A stretch of 64,000 bases of DNA from Natrinema pellirubrum DSM 15624 (GTDB lineage Archaea; Halobacteriota; Halobacteria; Halobacteriales; Natrialbaceae). The stretch is from positions 2,852,001 through 2,916,000 of the forward strand of contig NC_019962.1 of assembly GCF_000230735.2 (NCBI RefSeq). The letters run 5' to 3'. Position 1 is the stretch's first letter; each line of letters starts with the position of its first letter. Under the pieces are notes generated by a model, which was given only the letters and a program-made list of their open reading frames with translations, made no database searches and had not been told where the DNA came from. The translations under genes and the position numbers were made by a program. Below are positions 8,472-16,963 of the stretch, in pieces.

Positions 8472-10244
8472 ATGTTCGACAAAGTCCTCGTCGCCAATCG
8501 CGGCGAAATCGCGGTCCGCGTGATGGCAGCGTGCGAAGAACTCGGTATCGGAACGGTCGCCGTCTACAGCGACGCCGACCGCGACGCCGGCCACGTCGAG
8601 TACGCCGACGAGGCCTACAACGTCGGCCCGGCACCGGCCAGCGAGTCGTACCTCGACCAGGAGACGATCGTCGACGTCGCCGACCGGGCCGGCGCGGACG
8701 CGATCCACCCCGGCTACGGCTTTCTCGCGGAGAACGCCGACTTCGCCCGTCGCGTCGAAGCGACCGACGGGATCACGTGGGTCGGCCCGCCGAGCGACGC
8801 GATGGAGACGCTCGGCGAAAAGACGAACGCTCGAACCGTCATGCAGGCGGCCGACGTCCCGGTCGTCCCCGGGACGACCGAGCCGGTCGCCGACGCCGAC
8901 GAGGTGCGGACGCTGGGCGAGGAGTACGGCTACCCCATCGCGATCAAGGCCGAAGGCGGTGGCGGCGGCCGCGGCATGAAGATCGTCCGCAGCGAGGCCG
9001 AAGTCGATGACGCCCTCGAGAGCGCCCGGCGCGAGGGCGAGGCCTACTTCGACAACGACTCGGTCTACGTCGAGAAGTACCTCGAGTCACCCAAACACAT
9101 CGAGGTCCAGGTCCTCGCCGATCGGCACGGCAACGTCCGGCACCTCGGCGAGCGCGACTGTTCGCTGCAGCGCCGCCACCAGAAGGTCATCGAGGAGGCC
9201 CCCAGTCCGGCGCTCGACGACGACCTGCGCGACGAAATCGGCGAGGCCGCCCGGCAGGGCGTCCGCGAGGCCGGCTACACGAACGCCGGGACGGTCGAGT
9301 TCCTCGTCGAGGACGGCGAGTTCTACTTCATGGAAGTGAACACGCGGATCCAGGTCGAACACACCGTCACCGAGGAAGTAACCGGAATCGACATCGTCCG
9401 GTGGCAGCTCCGGGTCGCCGCCGGCGAGGAACTCGCCTTCGACCAGGCCGACGTCGAGATCGACGGCCACGCGGTCGAGTACCGCATCAATGCCGAGAAC
9501 CCGGCCGCCGACTTCGCGCCGACCCCCGGGAAGCTGACGACCTACAGGCCGCCGGCGAGCATCGGCGTCCGCCTCGACCACGCGGTCGCACAGGGCGACG
9601 AGATCGGCGGCGACTACGACTCGATGATCGGGAAACTGATCGTCAGCGGCGACGACCGCGACCACTGTCTCGAGCGCTCGAAACGCGCGCTCGAACACTT
9701 CGCCGTCGACGGCGTCCACACGACGATCCCGTTCCACCGGCTGCTGCTCGACGACGAGACCTTCGTCACCGGCGATCACACGACGACGTATCTCGACCGG
9801 GAACTCGATGACGACGCGCTCGAGGCGGCCGTCGATCGCTGGGGCTCCGCGACGGCAACCGACGGGAACGGGTCCACGGCGACGACGAGCGAGGTCACCG
9901 TCGAGGTCGACGGCCGACGGTTCGACGTCGTCATCGAGGACGGCGTGTCGCAGGCGACGGGAGCCCGAACCGAGACGGGAGCCGCTTCCGGCGGTGGGGC
10001 CGCGGGCGGGGACGACGCCGAACTCGCCGCTGCCGGGGCCGTCACCGCCGAAATGCAGGGGACCATCCTCTCGGTCGCCGTCGAGGAAGGCGACGAGGTC
10101 GCGGCCGGCGACGTCCTCTGTGTCCTCGAGGCGATGAAAATGGAGAACGACGTGGTCGCCAGCACCGACGGTACGGTCCAGTCGGTGCCGATCTCGGCGG
10201 GCGACTCCGTCGACATGGGCGACACCCTCGTGACACTGGAGTGA
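8472..10244 (+). CDS. Acyl-CoA carboxylase alpha subunit (biotin carboxylase + BCCP)
   Basis: The 590-residue protein contains a biotin carboxylase and a biotin-carrier domain. The N terminus [14 protein letters not shown] is the biotin carboxylase fold. It is followed by the ATP-grasp glycine loop [12 protein letters not shown], the catalytic [10 protein letters not shown], and a Gly/Ala-rich linker (about residues 500-530). The biotinyl domain ends with EAMKMEND, where K556 carries biotin. It carboxylates biotin with bicarbonate and ATP, and the downstream beta subunit transfers CO2 to an acyl-CoA. Start at ATG 8472 is two bases after the dehydrogenase stop; upstream in-frame codons overlap that gene and are rejected. 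By context it is a methylcrotonyl- or propionyl-CoA carboxylase subunit. Confidence 0.92.
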   Translation: MFDKVLVANRGEIAVRVMAACEELGIGTVAVYSDADRDAGHVEYADEAYNVGPAPASESYLDQETIVDVADRAGADAIHPGYGFLAENADFARRVEATDGITWVGPPSDAMETLGEKTNARTVMQAADVPVVPGTTEPVADADEVRTLGEEYGYPIAIKAEGGGGGRGMKIVRSEAEVDDALESARREGEAYFDNDSVYVEKYLESPKHIEVQVLADRHGNVRHLGERDCSLQRRHQKVIEEAPSPALDDDLRDEIGEAARQGVREAGYTNAGTVEFLVEDGEFYFMEVNTRIQVEHTVTEEVTGIDIVRWQLRVAAGEELAFDQADVEIDGHAVEYRINAENPAADFAPTPGKLTTYRPPASIGVRLDHAVAQGDEIGGDYDSMIGKLIVSGDDRDHCLERSKRALEHFAVDGVHTTIPFHRLLLDDETFVTGDHTTTYLDRELDDDALEAAVDRWGSATATDGNGSTATTSEVTVEVDGRRFDVVIEDGVSQATGARTETGAASGGGAAGGDDAELAAAGAVTAEMQGTILSVAVEEGDEVAAGDVLCVLEAMKMENDVVASTDGTVQSVPISAGDSVDMGDTLVTLE

Positions 10245-10249
10245 TATCG

Positions 10250-12004
10250 ATGCGAGTCAAAATTGCAAGCGACACGACCGACGCGCAGGCGCGGGCCATC
10301 GCCGAAGCGATGGCGTCGAAGTACCGGGAGGACGTCACCGTCGTCGACGACGGCGGGACGGAACTCGCCAGTGCGTCCGCCGACGGTGGGACCGACGAAC
10401 CGGCCGACCCCGAGCCGGAACCGGAACTCGGACCGACGGCCCGCGAGGAGGCGCTGCTGGCGGAGATCGACGATATCCTCGCGGGCGGCCCCGAGAAGTA
10501 CAAGGATCAGCTGCCCGATCAGGGGAAGCTGTTCGTCCGCGACCGGATCGATCTCTGGTTCGGCGACGACTTCCTCTTCGAGGACGGGAAGTTCGCGGCG
10601 TTCGACGACTGGCATCCGGACGGTGCAAACACCGACGCGGACGACGACGACCGGCTGCCGGCCGACGGTCTGATCACCGGCGCCGCCGAGTTCGAGGGCC
10701 GCGACGTCCACTTCATGGCCAACGACTACACGGTCAAACGCGGAAGCATGGCCGCGAAGGGCGTCGAGAAGTTCCTCCGGATGCAACAACGGGCCCTGAA
10801 GACCGGGAAGCCGGTGTTGTACCTGATGGACTCCTCGGGCGGACGGATCGACCAGCAGACCGGCTTCTTCGCCAACCGCGAGGGCATCGGGAAGTACTAC
10901 TACAACCACTCGATGCTCTCGGGTCGGGTGCCCCAGATCTGCGTCCTCTATGGCCCCTGTATCGCCGGTGCGGCCTACACCCCCGTCTTCGCGGACTTCA
11001 CGGTCATGGTCCGGGACGTAAGCGCGATGGCCATCGCCAGCCCGCGCATGGTCGAGATGGTCACCGGCGAGCAGATCGACCTCCAGGAACTGGGCGGGCC
11101 GGACGTCCACGCCGCCCACTCCGGGAGCGCGGACCTCATCGCCGACGACGAGGAACACGCCCGGAAACTGGTCGCGAAACTCATCGGCTATCTCCCGAAC
11201 AACAGCGACGAGACCCCGCCCCGAACGGACGGGCGGGCACCCGCCGCCTCGCCCGACGGCATCGACGCCGTCGTGCCCCAGGAGCCCAACAAGGGCTATG
11301 ACATGTTCGACGTCATCGACCGGATCGTCGACGCGGGGTCGACGCTCGAGTTGCGGTCCGAGTACGGCCCGGAGATCATCACCGCCTTCGCCCGGATCGA
11401 CGGCCGGCCGATCGGGATCGTCGCCAACCAGCCGGCACACCGGGCTGGCGCGATCTTCCCCGACGCCGCCGAGAAGGCCGCCGAGTTCATCTGGACCTGT
11501 GACGCCTACGACATCCCCTTGCTCTACCTCTGTGACACGCCCGGCTTCATGGCCGGCTCACAGGTCGAGAAAGACGGGATCCTAGAGCAGGGCAAGAAGA
11601 TGATCTACGCGACTTCCTCGGCGACGGTACCGAAACAGTCGGTGGTCGTCCGCAAGGCCTACGGCGCGGGCATCTACGCGATGTCCGGCCCCGCCTACGA
11701 CCCCGAGAGCGTCATCGGGCTCCCCTCCGGCGAGATCGCGATCATGGGCCCCGAAGCGGCGATCAACGCCGTCTACGCCCGCAAACTCGCCGAAATCGAC
11801 AACGAGGACGAACGCGAACGGATGGAACGGGAACTCCGCGAGGAGTACCGCGAGGACATCGACGTCCACCGGATGGCCAGCGAGGTCGTCGTCGACGAGA
11901 TCGTCCCGCCGAGCGACTTGCGGGAGGAACTCGAGGCTCGATTTGCCTTCTACGAGACCGTCGAGAAGGACCTGCCCGACAAGAAACACGGCACCGTTCT
12001 CTGA
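10250..12004 (+). CDS. Acyl-CoA carboxylase carboxyltransferase subunit with fused PccX-like N-terminus
   Basis: The 584-residue protein has two parts. Residues 1-45 (MRVKIASDTTDAQARAIAEAM onward) resemble the tiny haloarchaeal 'acc operon' protein, known as PccX in the Haloferax mediterranei propionyl-CoA carboxylase, which is normally a separate gene. An acidic linker (46-65) leads into a full carboxyltransferase. Blocks include YLMDSSGGRIDQQ, GPCIAGAAYTP, LGGPDVHAAHSGSAD (closer to methylcrotonyl- than propionyl-CoA carboxylases), DTPGFMAGSQVE and AYGAGIYAMSGPAYDP. The ATG at 10250 lies six bases after the alpha-subunit stop. Confidence 0.88.
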   Translation: MRVKIASDTTDAQARAIAEAMASKYREDVTVVDDGGTELASASADGGTDEPADPEPEPELGPTAREEALLAEIDDILAGGPEKYKDQLPDQGKLFVRDRIDLWFGDDFLFEDGKFAAFDDWHPDGANTDADDDDRLPADGLITGAAEFEGRDVHFMANDYTVKRGSMAAKGVEKFLRMQQRALKTGKPVLYLMDSSGGRIDQQTGFFANREGIGKYYYNHSMLSGRVPQICVLYGPCIAGAAYTPVFADFTVMVRDVSAMAIASPRMVEMVTGEQIDLQELGGPDVHAAHSGSADLIADDEEHARKLVAKLIGYLPNNSDETPPRTDGRAPAASPDGIDAVVPQEPNKGYDMFDVIDRIVDAGSTLELRSEYGPEIITAFARIDGRPIGIVANQPAHRAGAIFPDAAEKAAEFIWTCDAYDIPLLYLCDTPGFMAGSQVEKDGILEQGKKMIYATSSATVPKQSVVVRKAYGAGIYAMSGPAYDPESVIGLPSGEIAIMGPEAAINAVYARKLAEIDNEDERERMERELREEYREDIDVHRMASEVVVDEIVPPSDLREELEARFAFYETVEKDLPDKKHGTVL

Positions 12005-12032
12005 TTCCCCTTCGAACGTTTCACAACTACCA

Positions 12033-12497
12033 ATGACAGGACGCTACTACGAGGAGTTCGAGGTCGGCGAGACCATCGAACACGAGAAACGACGGACGAT
12101 CAGCGAACGCGACAACCAGCAGTTCTGCGATATGACGATGAACCAGCAGCCGCTGCATCTCGACGCCGAGTTCGCGTCGGCGACGCAGTTCGACGGCCGG
12201 CTGGTCAACGGGCTCTACACGATGAGTCTGGCCGTCGGGCTCACGATCCCCGACACCACCGACGGTACGATCGTCGCGAACCTCTCCTACGACAACGTCG
12301 AGCATCCGAACCCGGTCTATCACGGCGATACGATCCGGGTCCAGTCGACGGTCACCGACAAGCACGAGACCAGCGACGGTGAACGCGGCATCGTCACCAT
12401 GCACGTCGAAGTGTTCAAAGTGAACGATCCGGAGGAGCCGCTGGTCTGTGCGTTCGACCGGACCGCGCTCTCGCTGAAACGCGACCACGCCGACTGA
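12033..12497 (+). CDS. MaoC-family (R)-enoyl-CoA hydratase
   Basis: The 154-residue protein is a single hot-dog domain. It carries the MaoC signature region NQQPLHLDAEFA (about residues 37-48), with its active-site Asp/His-type environment, followed by FDGRLVNGLYTMSLAVGL. Such enzymes hydrate enoyl-CoAs. Placed after a dehydrogenase and an acyl-CoA carboxylase and facing a CitE-type lyase, the best guess is 3-methylglutaconyl-CoA (or itaconyl/mesaconyl-CoA) hydratase. It is the last plus-strand gene of the run; the next gene is convergent, 30 bases away. Confidence 0.85.
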   Translation: MTGRYYEEFEVGETIEHEKRRTISERDNQQFCDMTMNQQPLHLDAEFASATQFDGRLVNGLYTMSLAVGLTIPDTTDGTIVANLSYDNVEHPNPVYHGDTIRVQSTVTDKHETSDGERGIVTMHVEVFKVNDPEEPLVCAFDRTALSLKRDHAD

Positions 12498-12527
12498 CCT
12501 CCCCTCGGCGTGAACGTCGGGGAACCA

Positions 12528-13250
12528 TCAGTCGACGACGCCGACGATCCATCGCCACCGCTGTTCGACGGTACCCTCGAGGCCACCAAGCAGATCGCGC
12601 GCCTTCGCGACGCGCTCCTCGGCGTCGAGTTTCGGGTAGAGCCGCGCCGCCATCGCCGGAATCGCGTGAAAGTGCCGTACGTCCGCGGCCGTCGTCGCGA
12701 ACCGCCACGTCCCCGTCGTGACGGTGAACTCCTCGGCGAGCGCCGCCTCGACCGCGTCGGCACCCGTCGGCGACCGCGACTCCCGCTCGAGGGCCGCGAA
12801 GACGTCCCGTCCGTCGGCGTCGACCCAGCCAAGCGGCGCGACGGCCCCCACGACCCCGCCCGGCCGCAGGACGCGGGCCGCTTCCCGCGTCGCGACCGCG
12901 GGATCCGGGACCAGAAAGAGCGACGCGGTAAACGCGACGGCGTCGAACGAGTCCTCGACGAAGGGGAGGCGATCGAAATCGGCTTCAACCCGCGGCGCGC
13001 CCTCGAGTTCGCGCAGCATCTCACGGCTGATATCCAGCGCGACCGTTCGCCGGGCCCGGTCGGCGAAGACGCGCGTACTCACGCCCGTACCTGCACCGGC
13101 GTCGAGGACGGCATCGACGGGACCATCCGCTCGAGCCGACAGTTCGGCGGCCAACAGCTTCGCGAGTGCGGTGAACCGACCGGTGCGTTGCTCGTAGGCG
13201 TCGTACGCAGAGACGCTCTCGTCGAAGTTCGTCCGGACGGCGGCCTTCAT
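12528..13250 (-). CDS. Class I SAM-dependent methyltransferase
   Basis: This 240-residue protein has the SAM-binding motif VLDAGAGTGVSTRVFADRA at about residues 43-61, then TVALDISREML (motif II acidic residue) and a FDAVAFTASLFLVPD segment. It is a small-molecule-type methyltransferase similar in outline to BioC/UbiE relatives; the substrate is unknown. The start at ATG 13250 is chosen because the sequence upstream is Arg-rich and unlike protein from this genome. It lies 47 bases downstream of the CitE-like gene on the same strand and is likely co-transcribed. Confidence 0.8.
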   Translation of the reverse strand: MKAAVRTNFDESVSAYDAYEQRTGRFTALAKLLAAELSARADGPVDAVLDAGAGTGVSTRVFADRARRTVALDISREMLRELEGAPRVEADFDRLPFVEDSFDAVAFTASLFLVPDPAVATREAARVLRPGGVVGAVAPLGWVDADGRDVFAALERESRSPTGADAVEAALAEEFTVTTGTWRFATTAADVRHFHAIPAMAARLYPKLDAEERVAKARDLLGGLEGTVEQRWRWIVGVVD

Positions 13251-13297
13251 CACGTCCACTGGACGGTGGGAACCACCTATTCCTATCGGTCGAGGGC

Positions 13298-14125
13298 TCA
13301 CTCCACCTGCTCGGCACGCTCGAGGATGCGTTCGGCCTGTGCGATAAGCGGCGCATCGATCATCTCGCCGTCGACTTCGAACACGCCCGCATCCGTCCGG
13401 TCTCGGGCGTCGAGAACGCGCTCCGCCCACTCGACGTCGTCGTCGCTCGGCGTGAAGGCGTCGTTGATGACAGGGACCTGCGCGGGATGGATCGCGATCT
13501 TCCCATCGTACCCGAGCCGCGCGGCAAAGGCCGTTTCGTCGCGAAGCCCGTCCGTATCCGTGAAGTCCGTATAGACGGTATCGATAGCGTCGACGCCGGC
13601 GGCGCTGGCTGCGAGAACGGTCCGCTCTCGAGCGTACAACACCTCCGTTCCCTCGCTCGTCCGCGTCGCGCCGATGTCCGCCGCGAGGTCCTCGGCGCCG
13701 AACAAGAGTGCGTCGGTCGCGGCGGCCGTGGCGATCTCGTCGGCCCGGAGGACGCCCGCGGCGGACTCGATCAGTGATAGGACCGGGAGATCGGCATCGT
13801 ATTCGTCGAAGAGGCGCTCGACCGTTCGGACGTCGGCTGCTGACTCCGTTTTCGGGAGCATCACGCTATCCGGCTGCGTTCCCTCGAGGATCGCCTCGAG
13901 ATCGGTCGCGGCCGACGTGCCGACCGGATTTACGCGAACGCAGCGTTCGGGCTCGGCCGCGCCGTCGTCGAGGACGTCGCGAACGGCCTCGCGTGCGGCT
14001 GCCTTGTCGGCCGGTGCGACCGCGTCCTCGAGGTCGAAGACGACGACATCCGCCTCGCTCGTGGCCGCTTTCCGCATGATCTCGGGTTCGTCTCCCGGGG
14101 CGAACAGAACGCTTCGGCGAACCAT
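13298..14125 (-). CDS. HpcH/HpaI aldolase, citrate lyase beta-like (CitE-type CoA lyase)
   Basis: The 275-residue TIM-barrel protein begins MVRRSVLFAPGDEPEIM. It contains the CoA-lyase blocks VVFDLEDAV (acidic metal ligand) and CVRVNP, then VMLPKTESAADV and SLIESAAGVL (the metal-binding glutamate region). Such proteins cleave beta-hydroxyacyl-CoAs such as citramalyl-, malyl- or 3-hydroxy-3-methylglutaryl-CoA. It faces the dehydrogenase-carboxylase-hydratase run and would supply the missing last step, giving acetyl-CoA plus a keto acid. It is divergent from the PadR gene. Confidence 0.85.
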   Translation of the reverse strand: MVRRSVLFAPGDEPEIMRKAATSEADVVVFDLEDAVAPADKAAAREAVRDVLDDGAAEPERCVRVNPVGTSAATDLEAILEGTQPDSVMLPKTESAADVRTVERLFDEYDADLPVLSLIESAAGVLRADEIATAAATDALLFGAEDLAADIGATRTSEGTEVLYARERTVLAASAAGVDAIDTVYTDFTDTDGLRDETAFAARLGYDGKIAIHPAQVPVINDAFTPSDDDVEWAERVLDARDRTDAGVFEVDGEMIDAPLIAQAERILERAEQVE

Positions 14126-14252
14126 ACATCCTGTTGGTAGTTCTCCCGATTAAGCGGTGTGGTTCGTCATCCCAAGAAAAGCGGTATCGCACCGATCGCC
14201 GCCCGCTCGGTCGACCGGTCGCGAGCGAGCCCCGACTCGTCGGTTGTGGGTC

Positions 14253-14267
14253 TGTCCCAATTGGACA
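14253..14267. promoter_or_regulatory. TGTCC-N5-GGACA dyad upstream of padR-like gene
   Basis: TGTCC and GGACA arms flank CAATT, 23 bases upstream of the TATA box of the PadR gene, in the region shared with the divergent CitE gene. It is a plausible PadR operator controlling one or both genes (inference). Confidence 0.45.
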
Positions 14268-14289
14268 CACCGTATCTCGTTCCGCGGTT

Positions 14290-14319
14290 CTTATACGCGA
14301 CCCGACCAAAGCCCGGACA
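14290..14319 (+). promoter_or_regulatory. TATA box and leaderless start of padR-like gene
   Basis: CTTATACG at 14290-14297 is centred about 25 bases before the ATG at 14319, the standard haloarchaeal leaderless promoter geometry. Confidence 0.6.
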
Positions 14320-14612
14320 TGTACGATCTCACGGGCTTTCAGCGTGACCTGCTGTACGTGATCGCCGGACAGGACGAGCCGCACGGACTCGCGATCAAGG
14401 ACGAACTCGAGACCTACTACGAGAAGGAGATCCACCACGGGCGACTCTATCCGAATCTCGACGACGTCGTCGAGAAGGGTCTCGTCGAGAAGGGCGAACT
14501 CGACCAGCGGACGAACTACTACACGATCACGGCGCGCGGGCGGCGCGAACTCGAGGCGCGCCGGGAGTGGGAAGATCAGTACGTCGAGGAATTGCTCTCG
14601 GAGTCGGAGTGA
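14319..14612 (+). CDS. PadR-family transcriptional regulator
   Basis: The 97-residue protein is one winged helix: LTGFQRDLLYVIAGQDEPHGLAIKDEL (helices 1-2), then the wing-bearing IHHGRLYPNLDDVVEKGLVEKGELDQRTNYYTITARGRREL. The YPNLDDV stretch matches the recognition helix of PadR proteins. It lacks the C-terminal coiled coil of long PadRs, so it is the short type common in haloarchaea. Divergent from the CitE-type lyase with a shared 193-base regulatory region, it is a candidate regulator of the acyl-CoA genes. Confidence 0.88.
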   Translation: MYDLTGFQRDLLYVIAGQDEPHGLAIKDELETYYEKEIHHGRLYPNLDDVVEKGLVEKGELDQRTNYYTITARGRRELEARREWEDQYVEELLSESE

Positions 14613-14687
14613 GAACGGCCGCTATCGCCGCATCGATATCCGGACCCAGCTGCCGGCCATCTCTCCGGACGACGGGTGCAGCGGGAA

Positions 14688-15020
14688 CTACGCCTCGTCA
14701 AGTACTTGCCCCCACAGTCCGGGCAACTCGTCGATGCGTTGCCAGCCGGCCGCCTCGTCGACGTCGTCGGCGACGACCGTGATCTCGTCGAAGTACTCCT
14801 CGAGGACCGCGCCCCGCTCCATCGCCAGTGGCGGCGTACAGTAGTCCTCCTCGATCCACACCGCCTCGCCGGTCGTCGGATCGAAGCGTGCGTTCTCGAG
14901 GGCCGTCGTCATCGCACGGCCGAACGGGTCCAACTGCTCGATATCGCCGTCGTCGAGCCGATCGCGTAACTCGGGGAGTCGCTCGCGCTTCGGCCGGGCG
15001 CGCACGAATCGATGTGCCAT
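14688..15020 (-). CDS. Hypothetical haloarchaeal protein (110 aa)
   Basis: I do not recognise this acidic 110-residue protein. It has no membrane segment or metal motif. The segment DPTTGEAVWIEEDYCTPPLAMERGAVLEEYF looks like a compact alpha/beta fold with one cysteine. Its codon use and acidity are those of a real haloarchaeal gene, and no competing frame is better. It is convergent with padR (76 bases away). Confidence 0.65.
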   Translation of the reverse strand: MAHRFVRARPKRERLPELRDRLDDGDIEQLDPFGRAMTTALENARFDPTTGEAVWIEEDYCTPPLAMERGAVLEEYFDEITVVADDVDEAAGWQRIDELPGLWGQVLDEA

Positions 15021-15210
15021 GTGTTTACGAATGGGTTTGTCGGCGATAAACCCCGAGATCGATCCGGTGGGTTGACCAGCGAAAGCGGGACCGTGCCGGT
15101 ACCGGCGCGAGTACTCTCATCGGTTCGTGTCGTTGTTCGGCCCGATACTGACACGGCGATTATACAACCGCCTGCGCTGTCATTTCCGGGGCGACGGGAA
15201 GTGGTGGCAG

Positions 15211-16023
15211 TCAGTGGAGTTCGGGATCGCTCGGGACGGTTCGACCGAGAAATTCGCGAAGGGAGTCGACGTCCGCGGTCGACGAGAGGGTCCGAAGCGC
15301 TCGAGTCGCGTCCGCGTGCTGGGATCGTGCGTACCGACGCAGTTGCCGGTCGTCACGGACTCGGGGGCCGGGACGGGACGACACCGTGTCGGTTGCAACG
15401 TCGTCTCGGATGCGCCGTTCGACACTGCCGCCGCGTCCAACCGTTTCGAAGCGACCTCGCTGCCGATCGTCGACAGCCGCAAGCGTCGCGCCGATATCGG
15501 CCGCACCGCGACCGAGCGCACCCGCCGTTCCGTCGACGAACGACCGGTACGCCGCCGGCGTCGGCTGCGAGTCGAAATCCGCGTCGGCGAGCGTTTCGAC
15601 GAGTCGCTCCGAAACGGTTGCGAGGCGTTCGATGCACGTCCCTCCCGCTGTTCCCTCGAGCGATCCGAGCATCGAATACGCCGCCGTCTGGAGGTAGTCG
15701 GCGGCCAGTAACGCCGCGTTCGACTCCCACGCCACTGCTTCGGTTCCCGGCGTGTCGAGTCTGGCCAGCAACCGTTCCCGAAGGTGCGAGTAGCCCCGGA
15801 ACAGCTCCATCGCGGTCGCAGCCCGGAGTATCGACGGCGAGTCCGGCGCGTCCGTGACCGAGTTCGCGACGAGCGCGACGAGCTGTCCGTACCACCGATC
15901 GTCCCGGTCGACGACGGCCGTCCGTGCCGGCAGCAGGTAGTCGCCACGCGCGGTTTCGAGCGTCCCCTCGAGCCGCTCGTCGATCGCGTCCCGACGTTCG
16001 CTGAGCGAGAGTTCACGAGTCAT
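15211..16023 (-). CDS. Degenerate polyprenyl-diphosphate-synthase-like protein
   Basis: The 270-residue all-helical protein follows trans-prenyltransferase layout. LRAATAMELFRGYSHLRERLLARL sits where these enzymes have the helix carrying the first DDxxD. It is followed by NAALLAADYLQTAAYSML, a clear match to the family AIL-GDYL segment, and by a C-terminal RQLRRYARSQHADATRAL helix. Neither aspartate-rich motif is present (the first reads RERLLAR), so prenyl transfer is unlikely. A scaffold or isoprenoid-binding role is possible. The start overlaps the stop of a 47-residue ORF by ATGA, under a TetR-type operator. Confidence 0.65.
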   Translation of the reverse strand: MTRELSLSERRDAIDERLEGTLETARGDYLLPARTAVVDRDDRWYGQLVALVANSVTDAPDSPSILRAATAMELFRGYSHLRERLLARLDTPGTEAVAWESNAALLAADYLQTAAYSMLGSLEGTAGGTCIERLATVSERLVETLADADFDSQPTPAAYRSFVDGTAGALGRGAADIGATLAAVDDRQRGRFETVGRGGSVERRIRDDVATDTVSSRPGPRVRDDRQLRRYARSQHADATRALRTLSSTADVDSLREFLGRTVPSDPELH

Positions 16024-16163
16024 CGACGGTTGGTCTCCGACCGGGTCGCGGTCATCGCGGGAACACCGACGTCCGTTTCGGACGGCACCGTCGCCGACGT
16101 CACGAACCCATCCCGCGTTCGATGCCTACTGCACGAACTCTCGGCTACTGCATCGGTATCCAT
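16020..16163 (-). CDS. Small leaderless ORF (47 aa) preceding the prenyl-synthase-like gene
   Basis: An ATG at 16163 opens 48 codons ending in a TGA that overlaps the ATG of the next gene (ATGA at 16023-16020). The peptide MDTDAVAESSCSR onward has one cysteine, is hydrophilic, and matches nothing I know. What supports it is position: the operator/TATA region at 16183-16198 lies 20 bases upstream, exactly where a leaderless transcript starting at this ATG would need it. Translation would couple it to the downstream gene. It may be a leader peptide rather than a functional protein. Confidence 0.5.
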   Translation of the reverse strand: MDTDAVAESSCSRHRTRDGFVTSATVPSETDVGVPAMTATRSETNRR

Positions 16164-16182
16164 GTCGTTCCGTGTTCTTGGC

Positions 16183-16198
16183 TATTAACCAGTTAGTC
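16183..16198. promoter_or_regulatory. TetR operator, site 1
   Basis: The sequence TATTAACCAGTTAGTC matches 13 of 16 positions of the perfect palindrome at 17395-17410. On the minus strand it overlaps a TTAATA TATA-like element about 20-25 bases before ATG 16163, so a bound repressor would block that promoter. Confidence 0.6.
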
Positions 16199-16342
16199 AA
16201 AAGCGTTCGGGAACGGTATCGACTCGAGAGGGGCGTTTCGGAGTCGATATCCGACAGACTCACGTGGGGGAGTCGGAACGACCCGCGACGGGCTAACGAG
16301 CAGGTCACAACTGTTATCCGCCGCCCGACCGACACTCGAACA

Positions 16343-16939
16343 ATGGCAAAGTCGCCAACTGAGCCGGTCTCCGACCCGAACGAGGAGATCATGCGTGCGA
16401 CCTATCGCGCGCTTCGCGAACACGGATACGCCGACCTCACGATCCAACGGATCGCCGACGAGTACGGGAAGTCGACGGCCGCGATCCACTACCACTACGA
16501 CACCAAAGAGGACCTGCTCGCGGCGTTTCTGGATTACGTCCTCGATCGGTTCAAGGACACCGTCCACGAGGTCGAAACGACGGATCCGGAACGGCGACTC
16601 GACAAACTGCTCGACAAACTGCTCGTCGAGCCCGAAGACCACCAGGACTTACTCGTCGCGATCCTGGAGATGCGGAGTCAGGCACCGTACAAGGACCGGT
16701 TCAGCGACCGGTTTCGGCAGAACGACGAATACGTGCGGTACCTGCTTCGCACGGTGATCGACCAGGGGATTCAGGACGGCGTCTTCGTCGACGTCGACAC
16801 CGAACACGTCGCACGCGCGCTCATGACGATCGTCGACGGGGCCCGAACTCGAGCGGTCGTACTGGACGAAGACTGTGCGCTTACAACGGCGAGACGGACC
16901 GCCGACGAGTACGTAACGAGCGTCCTCTTGAACGACTGA
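16343..16939 (+). CDS. TetR/AcrR-family regulator 1
   Basis: This is a 198-residue protein with an N-terminal TetR helix-turn-helix: IMRATYRALREHGYADLTIQRIADEYGKSTAAIHYHYDTKEDLLAAFL at about residues 15-65, with KSTAAIHYHY as recognition helix. The C-terminal two thirds is a helical ligand/dimer domain. It is a paralogue of the TetR at 21792-22400. Palindromes TACTAACCGGTTAGTA or close variants lie next to its divergent neighbour (16183), the following minus-strand gene (17395) and a distant promoter (21334), suggesting a local regulon. A TATA-like GTTATCC about 28 bases upstream supports the ATG at 16343. Confidence 0.9.
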   Translation: MAKSPTEPVSDPNEEIMRATYRALREHGYADLTIQRIADEYGKSTAAIHYHYDTKEDLLAAFLDYVLDRFKDTVHEVETTDPERRLDKLLDKLLVEPEDHQDLLVAILEMRSQAPYKDRFSDRFRQNDEYVRYLLRTVIDQGIQDGVFVDVDTEHVARALMTIVDGARTRAVVLDEDCALTTARRTADEYVTSVLLND

Positions 16940-16963
16940 GCGCGTCGCTTTTCTCCGTGGATC

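Noticed and set aside
9776-11440. 554-residue frame opposite the acyl-CoA carboxylase genes
   Set aside because: It is a shadow of the two carboxylase subunits, which have complete catalytic motifs.
15180-16016. Alternative 278-residue frame over the prenyl-synthase-like gene
   Set aside because: The translation is Arg/Ser-rich; the frame at 15211-16023 has normal acidic composition and a recognisable fold.
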